Positions 33,401 to 45,800 of a DNA stretch of 64,000 nucleotides are shown here, piece by piece. A program made the position numbers and the translations under genes. The DNA is from Ligustrum vulgare (Eukaryota; Streptophyta; Magnoliopsida; Lamiales; Oleaceae), in the NCBI GenBank assembly GCA_963555705.1, contig OY743176.1:38362497-38426496 (forward strand), read 5' to 3'. How positions within the stretch are numbered: position 1 is the first letter of the stretch; the number at the start of each line of letters is the position of its first letter. The notes beneath the pieces are model-generated. The model worked only from the letters and a program-made list of their open reading frames with translations. It was not told the origin of the DNA and did no database searches.

Positions 33401-33469
33401 AATAGTTGAAAGGGTGACGTGACGTTCCATGATGAACTCATGGAATTGAATTGAAAATGTTGGAAAGTA

Positions 33470-33860
33470 CTAAATTCAGATGATAAGATCTTGACCCAAG
33501 CCTTACGACGTAAGGACTTAAGATATAGAAATCTTAAACCCATTACGATGCGAAAACAAGATCCAAGATTGTCGAATGCCACAAAGGCTATCTAATCCTT
33601 TGATAAGTTTTATGTCGAACACCACAAATATTGGATCTTTGATAAGTTCTATGAAAAGTTCAATGAAGAAGAAGTTAAAAGAGAATTCTATTTCTAAACA
33701 TTTTTACCTTGAATGGAGGGAGGGACGGAGCTCCCTTGTCGCTAGTATCCTATCTAAGACGCTAGAAATCAATTAGGTGTGATCCCACTACATGTACAGA
33801 CAGACACCATGAAGATAAGGGATAAATCAATGCGCCTAAAACCCTTTTTATTTCTTTATT
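33470..33860 (-). repeat. Diverged LTR end related to the 25.5-30.8 kb element
   Basis: The order of phrases (GATAAGATCTTGACCC, CCTTACGACGTAAGGAC, CCATTACGATGCG, repeated CACAA...TTTGATAAGTT) parallels the LTR end at 25532-25800, but at low identity. No palindrome array is seen. Confidence 0.45.
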
Positions 33861-34389
33861 AGGGCTCTATTTCAAAATATTGATTGTAGTTGACTATGTG
33901 TCTTGTTTTGTTCATATTATAACCAAAAATCTTGAAATTAATTTAATTGTTGTCGCATATCAAGAACATCTCAAGAAAAGAGGATCTGTAAATTTTATAT
34001 AATTTTGATTTTTTTTCAAAACGGCCATCATGGAGTGACCACTGACCAGCAGCTGACTATCAAGGAGTCGCTCATTTGTCCCCATCATATTAAATTGACA
34101 CTCATCAATGTAAATGCAAAACTTCAATTCAGTAAGTCGATATAACCAGCTGAATAACAATTATTAAATCATCCAAGATATCAGTTTTACATAATGCTGC
34201 TAAATATATCATATTGGCACAATATGATTTTTTTAATTGCTATTTTTCTTCATCATTATTTTTTATAATTATTTTTTTTTTCTTCATCTGACCTTTCTCA
34301 TGAGATCCAAGAATCGCCTCAGCATCCCACGTTTCCACCACAATTATTTTCAGGGATACAGAAATATTTGAGGTCAATACTATTTCAAC

Positions 34390-34765
34390 ACTTTATTAAT
34401 GGCGTTTGGAGGTTAAGTGCCAGCTTCAAGGAAAAATCCCCACGAGCTGCTACTTTGAACCCACCATTCCATGTGTGAATTTTGAAGATCAGTTAATTTG
34501 GACTTGTACTCCTAGCGATGAGGTCACTTGCACAGAGATTTACTGTTATTTCCAATTGCCGAATACATCTTTGGAGTGGGAAAAAAAAATTTGGTCAGAT
34601 TGTATTCCTCCATCCCGTACTTTCTATATACGGCGTATATTGTACAAAAAGATTCATACTGACGATATATTGTGTAAGCATGGCCTACACATTGTCTACA
34701 GATGCTGGCTTTGTGGCTGGAACTCCGAAAGCTTGAACCATCTTTTCTCCAGTTTGCCTTTGTGA
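34390..34765 (+). pseudogene. LINE reverse-transcriptase C-terminal zf-RVT remnant
   Basis: A 119-codon ORF contains DQLIWTCTPSDEVTCTEIY, then KKIWSDCIPPSRTFYIRRILYKKI, then CWLCGWNSESLNHLFSS. This matches the layout of the zf-RVT domain at the C-terminus of plant L1-type LINE polymerases, including the CWLCG-x-ESLNHLF zinc-ribbon block. No RT or endonuclease domain precedes it and no poly(A) tail is clear. It is a short fossil. Confidence 0.7.
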
Positions 34766-34811
34766 ATGGTATTTGGGACTATATCTCTACTTCTTTCGAC
34801 CAACAGTTGGA

Positions 34812-34822
34812 CAGGACAGGAC

Positions 34823-34861
<39 letters not shown>
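34812..34861. repeat. GGACA/(GA)n microsatellite
   Basis: Short GGACA units lead into a pure GA run of ~36 bp. Confidence 0.95.
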
Positions 34862-34864
<3 letters not shown>

Positions 34865-35045
34865 CATTGTGATGTGCAAATCATGTGCATGTTAACCTCT
34901 TATGGATTTCAATGGATATAAAAAATGTTAATATATACATAATCGAATTAATCCAGTAACTTAATCAAATTTTTAACCTCATTAGAGTGAATTCATCGTA
35001 TCACACAGATTATGTAATCACTACTGGATTTAGAAACTGAGCTAA

Positions 35046-35861
35046 AGATGCAGTCTTTGAGGACTGAGTTTTTGGGTGTTGATTCTGCTCAGGGATTGTA
35101 CAGGATTATGGAATTGTTTGAACATCCTCAGATAATTGTCGCTGAAGGGATTTATCAGGATTACCAACCAAGATGCTCGGTGAAGAATTCTGTATCGATT
35201 GGCTATAACGATCCATCTAGTGTTGGAGGTTCAGAATCTAGATGTCGTAGATTTGAAGAAAGATACAGAAATGCTGCTAACTCCTCTTGGTTAAGTTACC
35301 AATCCAACGCAGAGATCAAGAGAATGATTGGTTTACTAAAAGATGATAACACAATTGATCGTCTATTTCGAAATGGCACAGATTGAGATCTAGAGACGCT
35401 CAAAAATTAGATAGCCAAAATGAAAATGACCTCCAATCGCCATTTTTGAAGCCAAGTGATAATTTCTCAAGTTCAGATAGTCCAATTATGAAAGCTTTCA
35501 AACAATTGGTGTCAAAATATGGTACTTTTCTGGAGATGGAGAGAATCGACTCTTTAAAGAAGCAAGATAAGATGGAAAAAGTAGTTGCTGAATCCAAAAT
35601 GTACAGATGTACGTGCTTATCTGCCATAAGACCTCCTTTAACAAGATAGAGCTTAAAGAGCATAATGGAAAATGTGATGTAGCGGCATCTTCATCGAAGC
35701 CAGTGGTTTTTAAAGCTTCTGATGTTCTAAGACAACTTAAAATCAATATACTGGATATGTATGCTGCTCTTCCTGAAAAAGCTCTTAGATCATCAAAAAG
35801 GGGCTTTGGCAGGAGATGTGCCTGGCATGCCTTTGTAAAATGTACGAGCACCATATATGAG
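35046..35861 (+). pseudogene. Captured fragment of an MBD9-like chromatin gene
   Basis: Three consecutive plus-strand frames read as one exon of a plant gene. The first part (35048-35386) has LRTEFLGVDSAQGLYRI and WLSYQSNAEIKRMIGLL. The second (35383-35649) has ESKMYRCTCL. The third (35607-35861) has CHKTSFNKIELKEHNGKC and LKINILDMYAALPEKALR...CAWHAFVKCTSTIYE. From family knowledge this order (WHIM-type GVD motif, Cys-rich EHN-GKC finger, LLDMDAALPEEAL block) belongs to methyl-CpG-binding-domain protein 9-like proteins; RLT/DDT-type proteins share some of these motifs and are an alternative. Two frameshifts (near 35380 and 35610) disable it. A splice-acceptor-like AG precedes it and a GT donor follows (GAG|GTCAGT), so genomic DNA, not cDNA, was captured. 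Confidence 0.65.
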
Positions 35862-37786
35862 GTCAGTCACGTTCGAATGATTGTTTCATGAAAAAATATT
35901 TTTCTTGTTAAACAAAATGTGAAAATTTTATTGCATAACATTATTCGAGAGTGGAGATTTCATCCTTTATTATATTTGACTCCAGTGCAGCACAATACAA
36001 GCCAGGTGTCGACAAATCTATGGAAAAGAAAAAAAAAATCTAAAAGTATTCCCAAGACAACCTAAACAAAAAAATTGCAGTTTTCAGGATAATTGAGATG
36101 AGATTAATGTGACTTCTATTTATCAAATCATATCCGCACGCATCATTTGGTGACCTTTGGATTAAAAAAATTGAAAACTAAGCTAACTGTCGATAAACAA
36201 ATTTCTATCTCGTAGTAAATCCCATATAAAATGAAAGCTTTACATAAAAAAATTAATAAAAAACAATAAATCAAAGAATCACTTTGAATATCCATAAGAA
36301 AATAAGAACTTCCATGTAATTAATGGATTTAAAATTTTGTCCAAACAAGAAGAATTTAAGCCCTGAGTTTGGGGCCCACTTTTGATAACTCCTTAAATAT
36401 CCATTTCTTCGATCAATCAATCCAAGAATTTTGGTTCGCATTACAAAATTTATGAATATAAAGGGCCATGTCTATTTCTTCTCGTTTCATGTTACTGATC
36501 AATATAAGTAATTATATATTATTTTTCTCCAAAATAAACATTTATTGCATGATTGCTCACGTATTCAAGTTTATTATTGCTTGTTTTAAAGTGTTTTCTT
36601 TTATATGTGTAGTTGCTTGAACAATTAACAAAGCAAATTCTATGAAATACATGTAGGCACGTAACAACATGAAGACGTGCAAAGCATCACCATAAATTGC
36701 ACGATTGTTCATAAACACGAGATTATGGTTGCTTGTTTTAACATTATGTAACATTCCAATGTCGTGGAATGATAAATAGGCAATTAACTAGTAACAGATG
36801 AAGTGATCTGCTTCAATTGCCAACAGCTTATTCAGCATGCCATCCAAAATCATACAATCATCGTCATCAGAATCATCTGCATTTATTTTGCATTTGCCTC
36901 AACATCTCAACCAGCATAACAACTTTCTTTTCTGGTCTCTCCGAAATTAGGCTCTTCACCGGAGGTTATCTTAAGTATTACTCGGTCTGGATTTTCCACA
37001 CAAATGATTTTATTAATAAAACTAGTCTGACGCACGTGCAATGCAGGTGCTGGATTATGCAAATGTTATATTAAAACTCGTTGTACTGTTTGTGTTTGAG
37101 AATATGTATACAAGTTACAGTATGAGGCGGTGCAATAAAATGGAGGGAAGAATCATATGCAATTTAGATTGTAAAATAGTGCGTATCATAGTAAAGGAAA
37201 TAAATAAATGAAATGAAATGACTAAAAATCTATCAAAGTCCTATTTGTTAAATAGCTTGCTGTGAATAGTTAAAATTAACCTGAAAGTTCCATGCAAATA
37301 AAATGAAAGTTCAACCATTAGAAATGCATATTAAAAGAAAGACAAATAGCAGTGTCGATGGCATTCACAAGATAAACAGCATAAAAATGATATCCCCTTA
37401 ATTTGCATCACTTTGAAATACAAAGGTCAATCCTCGAGATGTAAAGTGCAAAAGTGAAGGGGAAACATTTTGACAAAGATAAGGAACACACATGAAGGAA
37501 ACCAAAGCTACAAACAAAAACAAAGACAAAACTTGCTGTTTATGCATTATTTACATTAGATGGCAATTTTTTTTATAACGAACATTCAATTTATAGCTTT
37601 GATATTACGTTTAAAAAAAAGAAAGAAAAAAGAGAAAGCATTATCATTCAAGCTTTCTTTTACACGTTGCACGTTCAGTGGAGGGGTGTGTCCCAGACAT
37701 TTATTTTTCACATTTAATGCTGGGAAGGTGTGCATCTTCTGAACTCTCGAATAAGGCTGTTTTTGCATATGGAGGCTTGATCATTT
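35862..37786. other. Gene-free AT-rich stretch
   Basis: No coding domain is seen. The first part may be intron captured with the MBD9-like exon. ORFs here are short and without recognisable motifs. Confidence 0.35.
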
Positions 37787-37925
37787 CTGTCTCAATGATG
37801 GGACATCAAGGACAAAGACTACTTCATACTTATATTGAGTAGTATTTGGTTCAAACTGCATCTCTTTGATGTAGAAAACATGTTCTTCACTACCAATAGT
37901 AACAATTCCATCAAGTTGTGGACTG
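37787..37925 (-). pseudogene. Possible captured terminal exon, family unknown
   Basis: On the minus strand, after a possible acceptor (GGGAACAG|TC), an open frame reads QLDGIVTIGSEEHVFYIKEM, QFEPNTTQYKYEVVFVLDVP, SLRQK, then a stop. Its composition is that of a real globular protein end rather than a random ORF, and no retroelement matches. I do not recognise the family. A downstream region rich in T/A could be the 3' UTR. It may be another host-gene scrap like the one at 35046. Confidence 0.3.
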
Positions 37926-37986
37926 TTCCCCAGTATGAAGTGTGTAAATTAATACTTAACATACAGTAAGAAAACATGTGGTGAGA

Positions 37987-37987
<1 letters not shown>

Positions 37988-38018
<31 letters not shown>
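37988..38018. repeat. (TG)n microsatellite
   Basis: About 15 TG units. Confidence 0.95.
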
Positions 38019-38020
<2 letters not shown>

Positions 38021-38990
38021 ATGATCAAGTAACATCTATAATTAAGATACATAAGATGCAGATAAATGTGTCATTGTTACTGTATCACATAGCCTGGTAC
38101 ATGATTTATAATCTTAAAAAAAAAAAAAAAAGGCAATTGAATGCAAACAGAAGATAATGACGACAGAATATTTACATGAATGTATCAGACATTGTCTGGG
38201 CAATGTTAGACACGTATATTTTCGAGAAATACCATTAAGATTTCAAGGGGAACTATAGTTGTAGCATAGAATCAAGATATGATCTTTCTTGTTAAGTTAG
38301 AATGATCTGATCAATGGCAACAAAACAACGATGAATCTGACTATTATAGAAAAACAATTGCCCTAGAATGTCCTTGCTTTAATAAAACAGTAAACGTTTC
38401 CGCTAGAAAGGATGTGTTAAAGAATGTAAAATGTGCACTTATTGATCTGTTCAGCTTCATTAAATTCTCAGCAGTCCCAGGGGCGGACCCAGGACTTTTG
38501 TTCAGTGTAGGCGGAGGTGGACATTCCGGGTTTCCACCCCCGATTTTTTTTTTTTTTTTTGAATGAATAGAGCCAAAGCCTTAGGCATGGGGCAGTAGAG
38601 TGGGTGTAATCACGATTTTGAATCTCAACTTTCACATTTTACGTTTGGAACTTTGGGTGAGAATTAGGTGTAAAGTATAAATTTAGAGTTTGTTTGCTCT
38701 ATAAAGACTTTTTACCAAAAATTTTCAAACTCAATCTCAATCATTCATCCTTAGTCAAGCCCACAATTTTTTATTTTTCAAACCAATCTAAACCACACAT
38801 CCATTAAAAAACACAAAAAAATCACAGAAACCAAATCTTTTCCATGGACCAAACAGGCTCTTAGTTAATTTAAATTGAGCCAATTATTTAGTCCATTTCA
38901 ATTGTTCTTTTAGATTAAATGGACTTCAAAGTTCAAAGGACTGACAGCAAAATTGGTCCATTTAAAAAAAAAAAAAAAAAAAGAAAAATA
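38019..38990. other. Gene-free; possible small DNA-transposon end at ~38477
   Basis: Contains CAGGGGCGGACCCAGGA (38478-38494), a phrase common at ends of small plant DNA transposons, but its inverted partner is not found. Two homopolymer T/A runs (38547 and 38965) are present. No gene. Confidence 0.3.
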
Positions 38991-40294
38991 AATGGGCTGA
39001 ACAGAATTTGAGATGAGAGTGTAACAATTTGTTGCTTTTTCGAACTACAAGTAAATCCTGTATCTCCCATGAAGAATGTAAATCCTGTTGTGATTTTTCT
39101 TTCATCCAAGTCTCCGGCCCAATCGCTATCACTATGGCCAACAAGTTTGAAGTTGTTAGAAGAAGAATAAAGTAATCCATAATCAATGGTACCTTTGATG
39201 TAACGAAGTATCCTCTTTGCAGCTTTCATATGTGTATCTGTTGGTGACTCCATGTAACGGCTTACAAGACCAACTCCATAGAGAATGTCGGGCCGTGTGC
39301 ATGTCAAGTACCACAAGCTTCCTACAAGACTTTTGAAACTTGTAGGATCCACCTTTTCTTCTTCTTCATTTCTTCATAACTTGGTTCTACAATCAACGGG
39401 TGTGTTTATCGGTTTGTATTCTCCTATGTTGAGTTTCTTTAGAACATCTTTTGTATAGCCTTCTTGTGAAATAAAAATTCCTTCATCATTTTGCCTCACT
39501 TCTATCCCAAGATAATATTCCATCAATCCAAGATCGGACATTTCAAATTCTTTTGTCATGTTCCTTTTGAACTCCTCGAACATTCTCGGATTATTCCCAG
39601 TAAAGATCAAATCATCAACATATAAGCATACAATCAACATATCACCATTTTTACTCACTTTGACATAAAGAGCATGTTCATGTGGGCACTTAACAAAATC
39701 ATTTTCTTGAAAATATTTGTCAATTCGGCTACACCATGCTCTCGGTGCTTGTTTTAATCCATATAAAGCTTTTTTCAATTTTAAGACTTTATTTTCTTCT
39801 CCTTTCACTTCGTAACCAAGTGGTTGTCCAATATAAACTTCTTCTTCAAGATAGTCATTTAAAAAGGCGGATTTCACATCCATTTAATTAATTTTCCATT
39901 TATTTTGAGCGGTCAATGAAATAATTAATCTTGTGGTTTCTAAACGAGCAAAGGGAGCAAATACCTCGTCACAGTCAATGTCAGGTCTTTGGTTGTATCC
40001 TTTGGAAACCAACCTTGCTTTGTATCTCTCAACTTCTCCTTTAGCATTCTTCTTTGCTTTAAGTCTTCTTGAACACTTGCTTGTGGTGAAGATGGTGGGG
40101 TTGTATGCTCTTGCATTTCCTTCCTTCCTTTCTTCTTCTTCTTCTTCGGTATATGATGGGAATGTGCAGTCATTCTCTTGTATCTCCCATCTCCATGAGT
40201 CTTCTTCATTAAACTCAACATCTTGAATAATAAAGACCTTCTTTGTGCTTGTATTGTAGAGTTTGTATCCTTTAGAACTTGAATCATAACCAAT
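38991..40294 (-). pseudogene. Ty1/copia pol fragment (RT-RNase H), cut by CACTA
   Basis: Three stretches in one minus-strand frame: FLVVIGYDSSSKGYKLYN through ARLVSKGYNQ (40294-39884), MDVKSAFLN...KALYGLKQAPRAW...VCLYVDDLIF...MSDLGLMEYYLGIEV (39883-39374), and SLVGSLWYLTCTRPDI...SDSDWAGDLDERKITTGF...SSKKQQIVTLS (39352-~39000). These are the linker after integrase, the RVT_2 domain with its YVDD catalytic motif, and the copia RNase H with SDSDWAGD. Two in-frame nonsense codons (39884 and 39374) separate the parts. The right end stops exactly at the CACTA terminus (40295), so CACTA inserted into copia. Gag, protease and most of integrase should lie beyond the CACTA. Confidence 0.85.
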
Positions 40295-40317
40295 CACTAC
40301 AAGAAACATCAGCGAAT

Positions 40318-40890
40318 AAGACGGAAATTAGCGACGACGCATTTTGTCGTCAATAAAACTTCAATTTTTAGCGAAGACAATATTGTCGTCGCAGTTGCTG
40401 TACTATTTACGACGGAAAATAGAGACGACTTTTTGTCGTCTCTAATAATTAGGAATTAGAGACGACTAATTTGTCGTCTCTAACATTGAGGAAATAGAGA
40501 CGACTTAGTCGTCTCTATTCTCAAACTATTACAGACGGAAAATTTTGTCGTCTCTAATTTCTTATAATAGAGACGACATTATCGTCTCTATTACCTTTAT
40601 TAGAGACGACATTTTGTCGTCTTTATTTCTTGTAAATAGAGACGACAATGTCGTCTCTATTGGCCACCAGGAAATATGGGAAACTTTCTCACTTTATCTG
40701 ACGGACATTAGAGATGACGGAATCGTCTCTATTCCAACTCATTAGAGACGACAAATAGTCGTCTCTATATTTAGGACATAGAGACGACAAATGTCGTCTC
40801 TACTAAGAGATAAATAGAGACGACATATTTGTCGTCTCTATTTATCTGTTATTAGAGACGATAAAGGGTCGTCTCTACTGTCTACGTTGT
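40318..40890. repeat. CACTA subterminal repeat region (left)
   Basis: More than a dozen short inverted units of the type AGAGACGACA...TGTCGTCTCT with short variable spacers, often directly palindromic. In En/Spm such subterminal motifs bind the TnpA-type protein; here that role is inferred from family knowledge. Confidence 0.85.
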
Positions 40891-41022
40891 TCTTGGAGTT
40901 TAAAGTGGTTGCTTGATAGAAGTTGAAAAGTGAAAAATTTAAGTTATTGGTAAGTTATTTTTATTTAATTTTAATTTCTTGTTAACGTTTTTTTACACTT
41001 AATTGCATTTGAATTGAACTTA

Positions 41023-42136
41023 GAGCATCTACAATGTACATGTTAAACTACATATTAGTGAAATAAAGTAGTTAGATGTTGAAAAATGGTGTACAATTTG
41101 ATAAGTTAAATTACATGTCAAGTGAATATTTTTTTACACATGTTATCTATTTTGTTAAATTTGGCTAGCAATTTAGTGAATAACATGACAATGTTAAATT
41201 GAAAAATTCCCCAAAAATCTTATTATTTTTTCTTTTGTTCTTTAAATTTTTTAATATTAATAAATAATTTTTTTTTCATTTCATATTATATAATTTAATT
41301 CAATCTTCAAAATGATTACCATATTAAAATTTAAATTTTCCTATTTTAAAAATAAAATAGTATTTTACCCATGCGATGCTCAGAAGTTATTATCCACAAT
41401 ATCGATTTCAATAAGTATTCGTAAAATTTTAATGCTTATACATAATCAACACATATATAAATGCATAAAAAAGAATTCTCTATTACAAATTTATTAGAAT
41501 TTAAAAAATAATATAAGTAATTCAAATTATTAAAAAATTCTTTGAATAGTAAACGTCAATTTATATATTTAAATAATAAATTATTATTGATTTCAATAAT
41601 TTTTATGAATTATTAATAACTTCATTGACAATGTAAATTTAGTAGTTTTTTAATGATATATCATATTTGATATAATATTATGTGGCATGAATATTGATGC
41701 ATGTGAAAGGTATTAGCATATTTCTCATAACTTTTACAATTGCCTCTCGTATTTAAAGTACTTTTTAATTTTCATTCAGAAACATCAATCACAATAATTC
41801 AAAAAGAAATAGTCAAAATATTTGAATTTAACCAATAAAATTTTATTTGAAAAAATAAGTAGTCAAAATAATAATTTTGAAAATCTAGCAATTATCATGA
41901 TACGACAATCGAGTAAAGCTGAAGATTAAAACAATTAATATATATTTTAGGAAATATGATTTGTAATATTAAAGATAACAAATTATTCGATCATTAATAA
42001 TTAAAACACTATTTATTTATTGATGGCTACGCATAGGATTTATAATAAGAACAACAAATAAATAAAAAAATCAATGCTAAAATAATAATTTTAATACTGA
42101 TAATTAAAAATATGATTGAACTCATTCAATACTAAT

Positions 42137-42169
<33 letters not shown>

Positions 42170-42358
42170 TATAACAAAAATATACAAATAACAATAACAT
42201 CATATTAACGATGCAAATTCTGTAATTTTTTAATTATATATCATATTAGATGTAATATTATGAGTACAAATATTGATATTTGTTCAAGATATAAATATAT
42301 TTATTATAATTTCTACATTTGCCTTACATATTTAACTTTTTCTCCATTGCGGATGCTC
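41023..42358. mobile_element. MITE-like element with TTA duplication (Harbinger type)
   Basis: Terminal inverted repeats GAGCATCTACAATG (left) and CATTGCGGATGCTC (right) are flanked by TTA on both sides (41020-41022 and 42359-42361). The interior is AT-rich and non-coding, with (AAT)n at ~42132-42170. TIR sequence and TTA duplication fit a Tourist/PIF-Harbinger-derived element, though 1.3 kb is long for one. Confidence 0.7.
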
Positions 42359-42361
42359 TTA

Positions 42362-42823
42362 GAGTACCGTTTCAAGATTAGTTTATCAAGCACACACGTC
42401 CAGGACTGTTTGATATTTATAAAATAATCCTTGAATTGTCCCATTATTGGACAGTTTGATATTGATTAGTGAGTTACGAGTTGTGTAATTCGATATTTTT
42501 TTCCTGCGACTATTTCGTTATTCGCGAGTAGATTTGAATGGCATCTCCTAAAATATTATCTGGGTGTGGACTACGTTTAAAGTAGTGCTAGCACTTAGGA
42601 CAATAGTAGGGAGATGTTGGCAAAATTTATGCGTGACGTAGAAGTAGTAACAGGAAAAAAATGACACAACTCGCTACTCGCGAGTCATTGTTGAATGGTT
42701 AGGACCCGTACCATGAATTTTTTATTATTGGAGCGATAAGGGGTTAGCACATGTTCACATCACTCTAACTTTTCAGTTATATGTGTTTTTTTTTTTAACA
42801 GTGGAAACGAAGTACAGATACAT
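42362..42823. other. CACTA 5' region before the transposase
   Basis: No ORF. It probably holds the promoter, 5' UTR and first intron of the Tnp2 gene; a polypyrimidine tract with AACAG acceptor (42785-42801) precedes the coding start. Confidence 0.4.
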
Positions 42824-45800
42824 ATGGACAAGAGTTGGATAAAACTGAACAGAATACGGGGCAAGTCCATCGAATTTGCAAATGGAGTTGCAGCATTTAT
42901 AAGAATGGCCACGCCATTGGAAAATGACAGGGGGATGATTTCTTGTCCATGCAATAAGTGTATAAACAGAGCAAAACAATTAGTAAGTGTTGTAGATGAC
43001 CACATATTTCGATATGCTTTTTCAAAACATTACGAAAGATGGATTTATCATGGAGAACCAATGGAAGTGCTCATAGACACATAGATACAGGAGAAGCCAG
43101 TAGTTTCGAGAGATGAGATGACAGACATTCTGCATGATGTGGTAGGGGAGAACCGATGGAGGCAAGAGCTAGCGTTGAGTATGACAACTTGTTTGAGGCA
43201 TTGCAGTCAGAGTTGCATCCGGGTGTCTCTTCATTCTCGTCATCGAATTTTTTGGCTAAGTTGATGCATATTAAAGTGATGAACAAGTGGACCAACAATT
43301 CGTTCGATGACCTGCTTAAACTATTGAAGTTGGCACTTCCCAATTTAAATCTTGTGGATTCACATTATGAAGCTAAGAAGCTAATGAGTAAGTTAGGGCT
43401 TGGCTATGAGTCAATTCACGTCTGCAAGAACGACTGTCCACTGTTCTGGAAGGAGAATGCCGATAAACAGATCTGTCAAATATGATCTGAAAGTCGATGG
43501 TCTCAAGTGGTAGGGAAGTCGTCTGGTAAGAATGTCCCGCATAAGGTGTTACGTTATTTTCCGCTGGCTCCCAAGCTTAAGCGTATGTTCGCTACTGCGC
43601 ACACTGCGGAAAATATGAGGTGACAAATTACTGGTCGTTCGATGGACGAAGATGAAATGGGGCATCCGGTTGATGGACAGGCTTGGAAGTATTTTGATAA
43701 AGCACACCCTGATTTTGCATGTGAAATTTGTAATGTTCGATTGGGTCTCGCAGCTGATGGCTTTAATCTGTTTGGAAACATGAGTCTATCTTACAGCATG
43801 TGGCCAGTGGTTTTATGTACCTATAACCTACCTCCGTGGTTGTGCATGAGGGAAGAAAATTTGATGCTTACTCTATTGATACCTGGCCCGCGATCACTAG
43901 GGAAAGACATAGATGTTTTTCTACGCCCACTAGTTGATGAGCTGAAAGAACTATGGTACACAGGTCTTGACTCACACGACGCAGGAAATAATAATGAAAT
44001 TTTTCGAATGCGTGCAGCACTGTTGTGGACCGTCAGTGATTTTTCGGGAAGAAGTAGTCTTTCTGGGTGGAGTGGACAGGGTTATGGAGCATGTCCAACT
44101 TGCAATGTTGATACTCCTTCTGAACGCATTTTGGGGAAAACATCTTATGTGGGACATCGACGCTTTTTGGGTACTACTCATAGTTGGCGCAGAAGTCGTG
44201 ATTTCAATGGAAAAGTCGAGACTGGTGAGCCTTCCGAAAATTTAGCTGTACAGATGTAATGCAACAGCTCAATGATGTGACAAATGGAATTCCAGGGAAG
44301 CACCCACAGTTTGGAGGTTGCAAAAGAAAACGAGATGCAGGGAAACTCAATTGGAGAAAGAAGAGTATTTTTTACGAGCTACCTTACTGGAGCACTATCG
44401 AGTTGAAGCACAATCTCGATGTAATGCACGTAGAGAAAAATGTGTGTGACAGCTTGCTCGGTACTATCCTATGTGATCCCCACAAGCCTAAGGACACGGA
44501 CAATGCGTGACGTGATTTGATGGAATTAGGTATAAGACAAGAGTTGCACTTGTATCACGACGGGAGTCGATTGATGAAACCCGCGGCAGAATACACACTT
44601 ACTGATGTCGACCGTCGAAGATTTTACGATTTTATCAGATCAATAAAGTTTCCTGATGGTTTTGCATCTAACTTGAAAAAGAATGTCGATGAGAGTTGCA
44701 GTCGCATCACTGGACTAAAGTCACATGATTGTCACATCATTATGCAGCGTTTGTTGGCTGTTGGATGCAGAGCATACTTGAACAAGAATATCTCATCTAC
44801 CACTTTCTTCAAGAAGCTTTGTGCCAGGTCAATAAAGAAGAGTGACATGGAGAATGCCGAGGAACAACTAATCTTGATACTGTGCAAGCTTGAACGCATA
44901 TTCCCTCCAGCATTTTTTGACATTATGATCCACCTTGTTATGCATTTTTCGGAGGAGCCAATCTTGGGAGGTCCTGTGTATATGCCCTGGATGTATCCAT
45001 TTGAGAGGTACCTCAAGAAATTGAAGGACTATGTTAGGAATCCAGCAAAGCCTGAGGGTTCCATTGCAGAGGGGTATGTTGCAGAAGAAGCCTTAACATT
45101 TTGTTCGAGGTATTTTGATGACATCGACACATGTTTCAATCGACCTGAGAGGAACGACAATGCTTTTTACCAAGATGCAAATCTATCAGTGACACTTGAT
45201 CATCAGACACAGAACCAAGCAGAGTTTTACATCCTCAACAATTGCCCTGAAATTGAGGAATATTTGACGTAATTAGTATTCAACTTTAATAATAAATTAA
45301 AGTTAAATTTTTGAATAATGTTTTTAACTACATTGTCATGTAATGATTTGTTTCATTTGAGTAGTGAACACAAGAGAGAATTGTATTCGCGTGGTGTGGA
45401 CAATGTCGAGCAATTTCACAGGAAAGAGTTTGTCGACTGGTTTCACACGAAGGTACGTTTACATTTTACTGATTACATGATTATGTATTTTATTTTTATT
45501 GACTATTGAATTACCTAATTAACATTATCATTCGTCGTGATAGATCTGTAATCTGCATCAACAGACCCCTTCGGCTGTCACAACGGAAGTACTGGCTCTT
45601 GCATCTCGCGCTTCACATAACATCCAGTCTTATTCGGCATGTATCGTTAACGGTGTTCGATTCCCAACTGTTGATCGTGACATCAGACGAATCACTCAAA
45701 ATAGTGGCGTGAGTGTGCCAGGGATAGGAGGCGAAACATTCTATGGGCAGTTGCAACAGGTACTTCAGCTGTCGTATATTGGTGGCTTTTCAGTCGTGCT

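Noticed and set aside
38577..38640. Region after GGGGCGGACCCAGGA as a complete MITE
   Set aside because: The opposite inverted end and a target duplication were not found.
40318..40890. Short inverted repeats as an array of non-coding RNA genes
   Set aside because: Standard CACTA subterminal repeats, with matching block at the other end and TIR adjacent.
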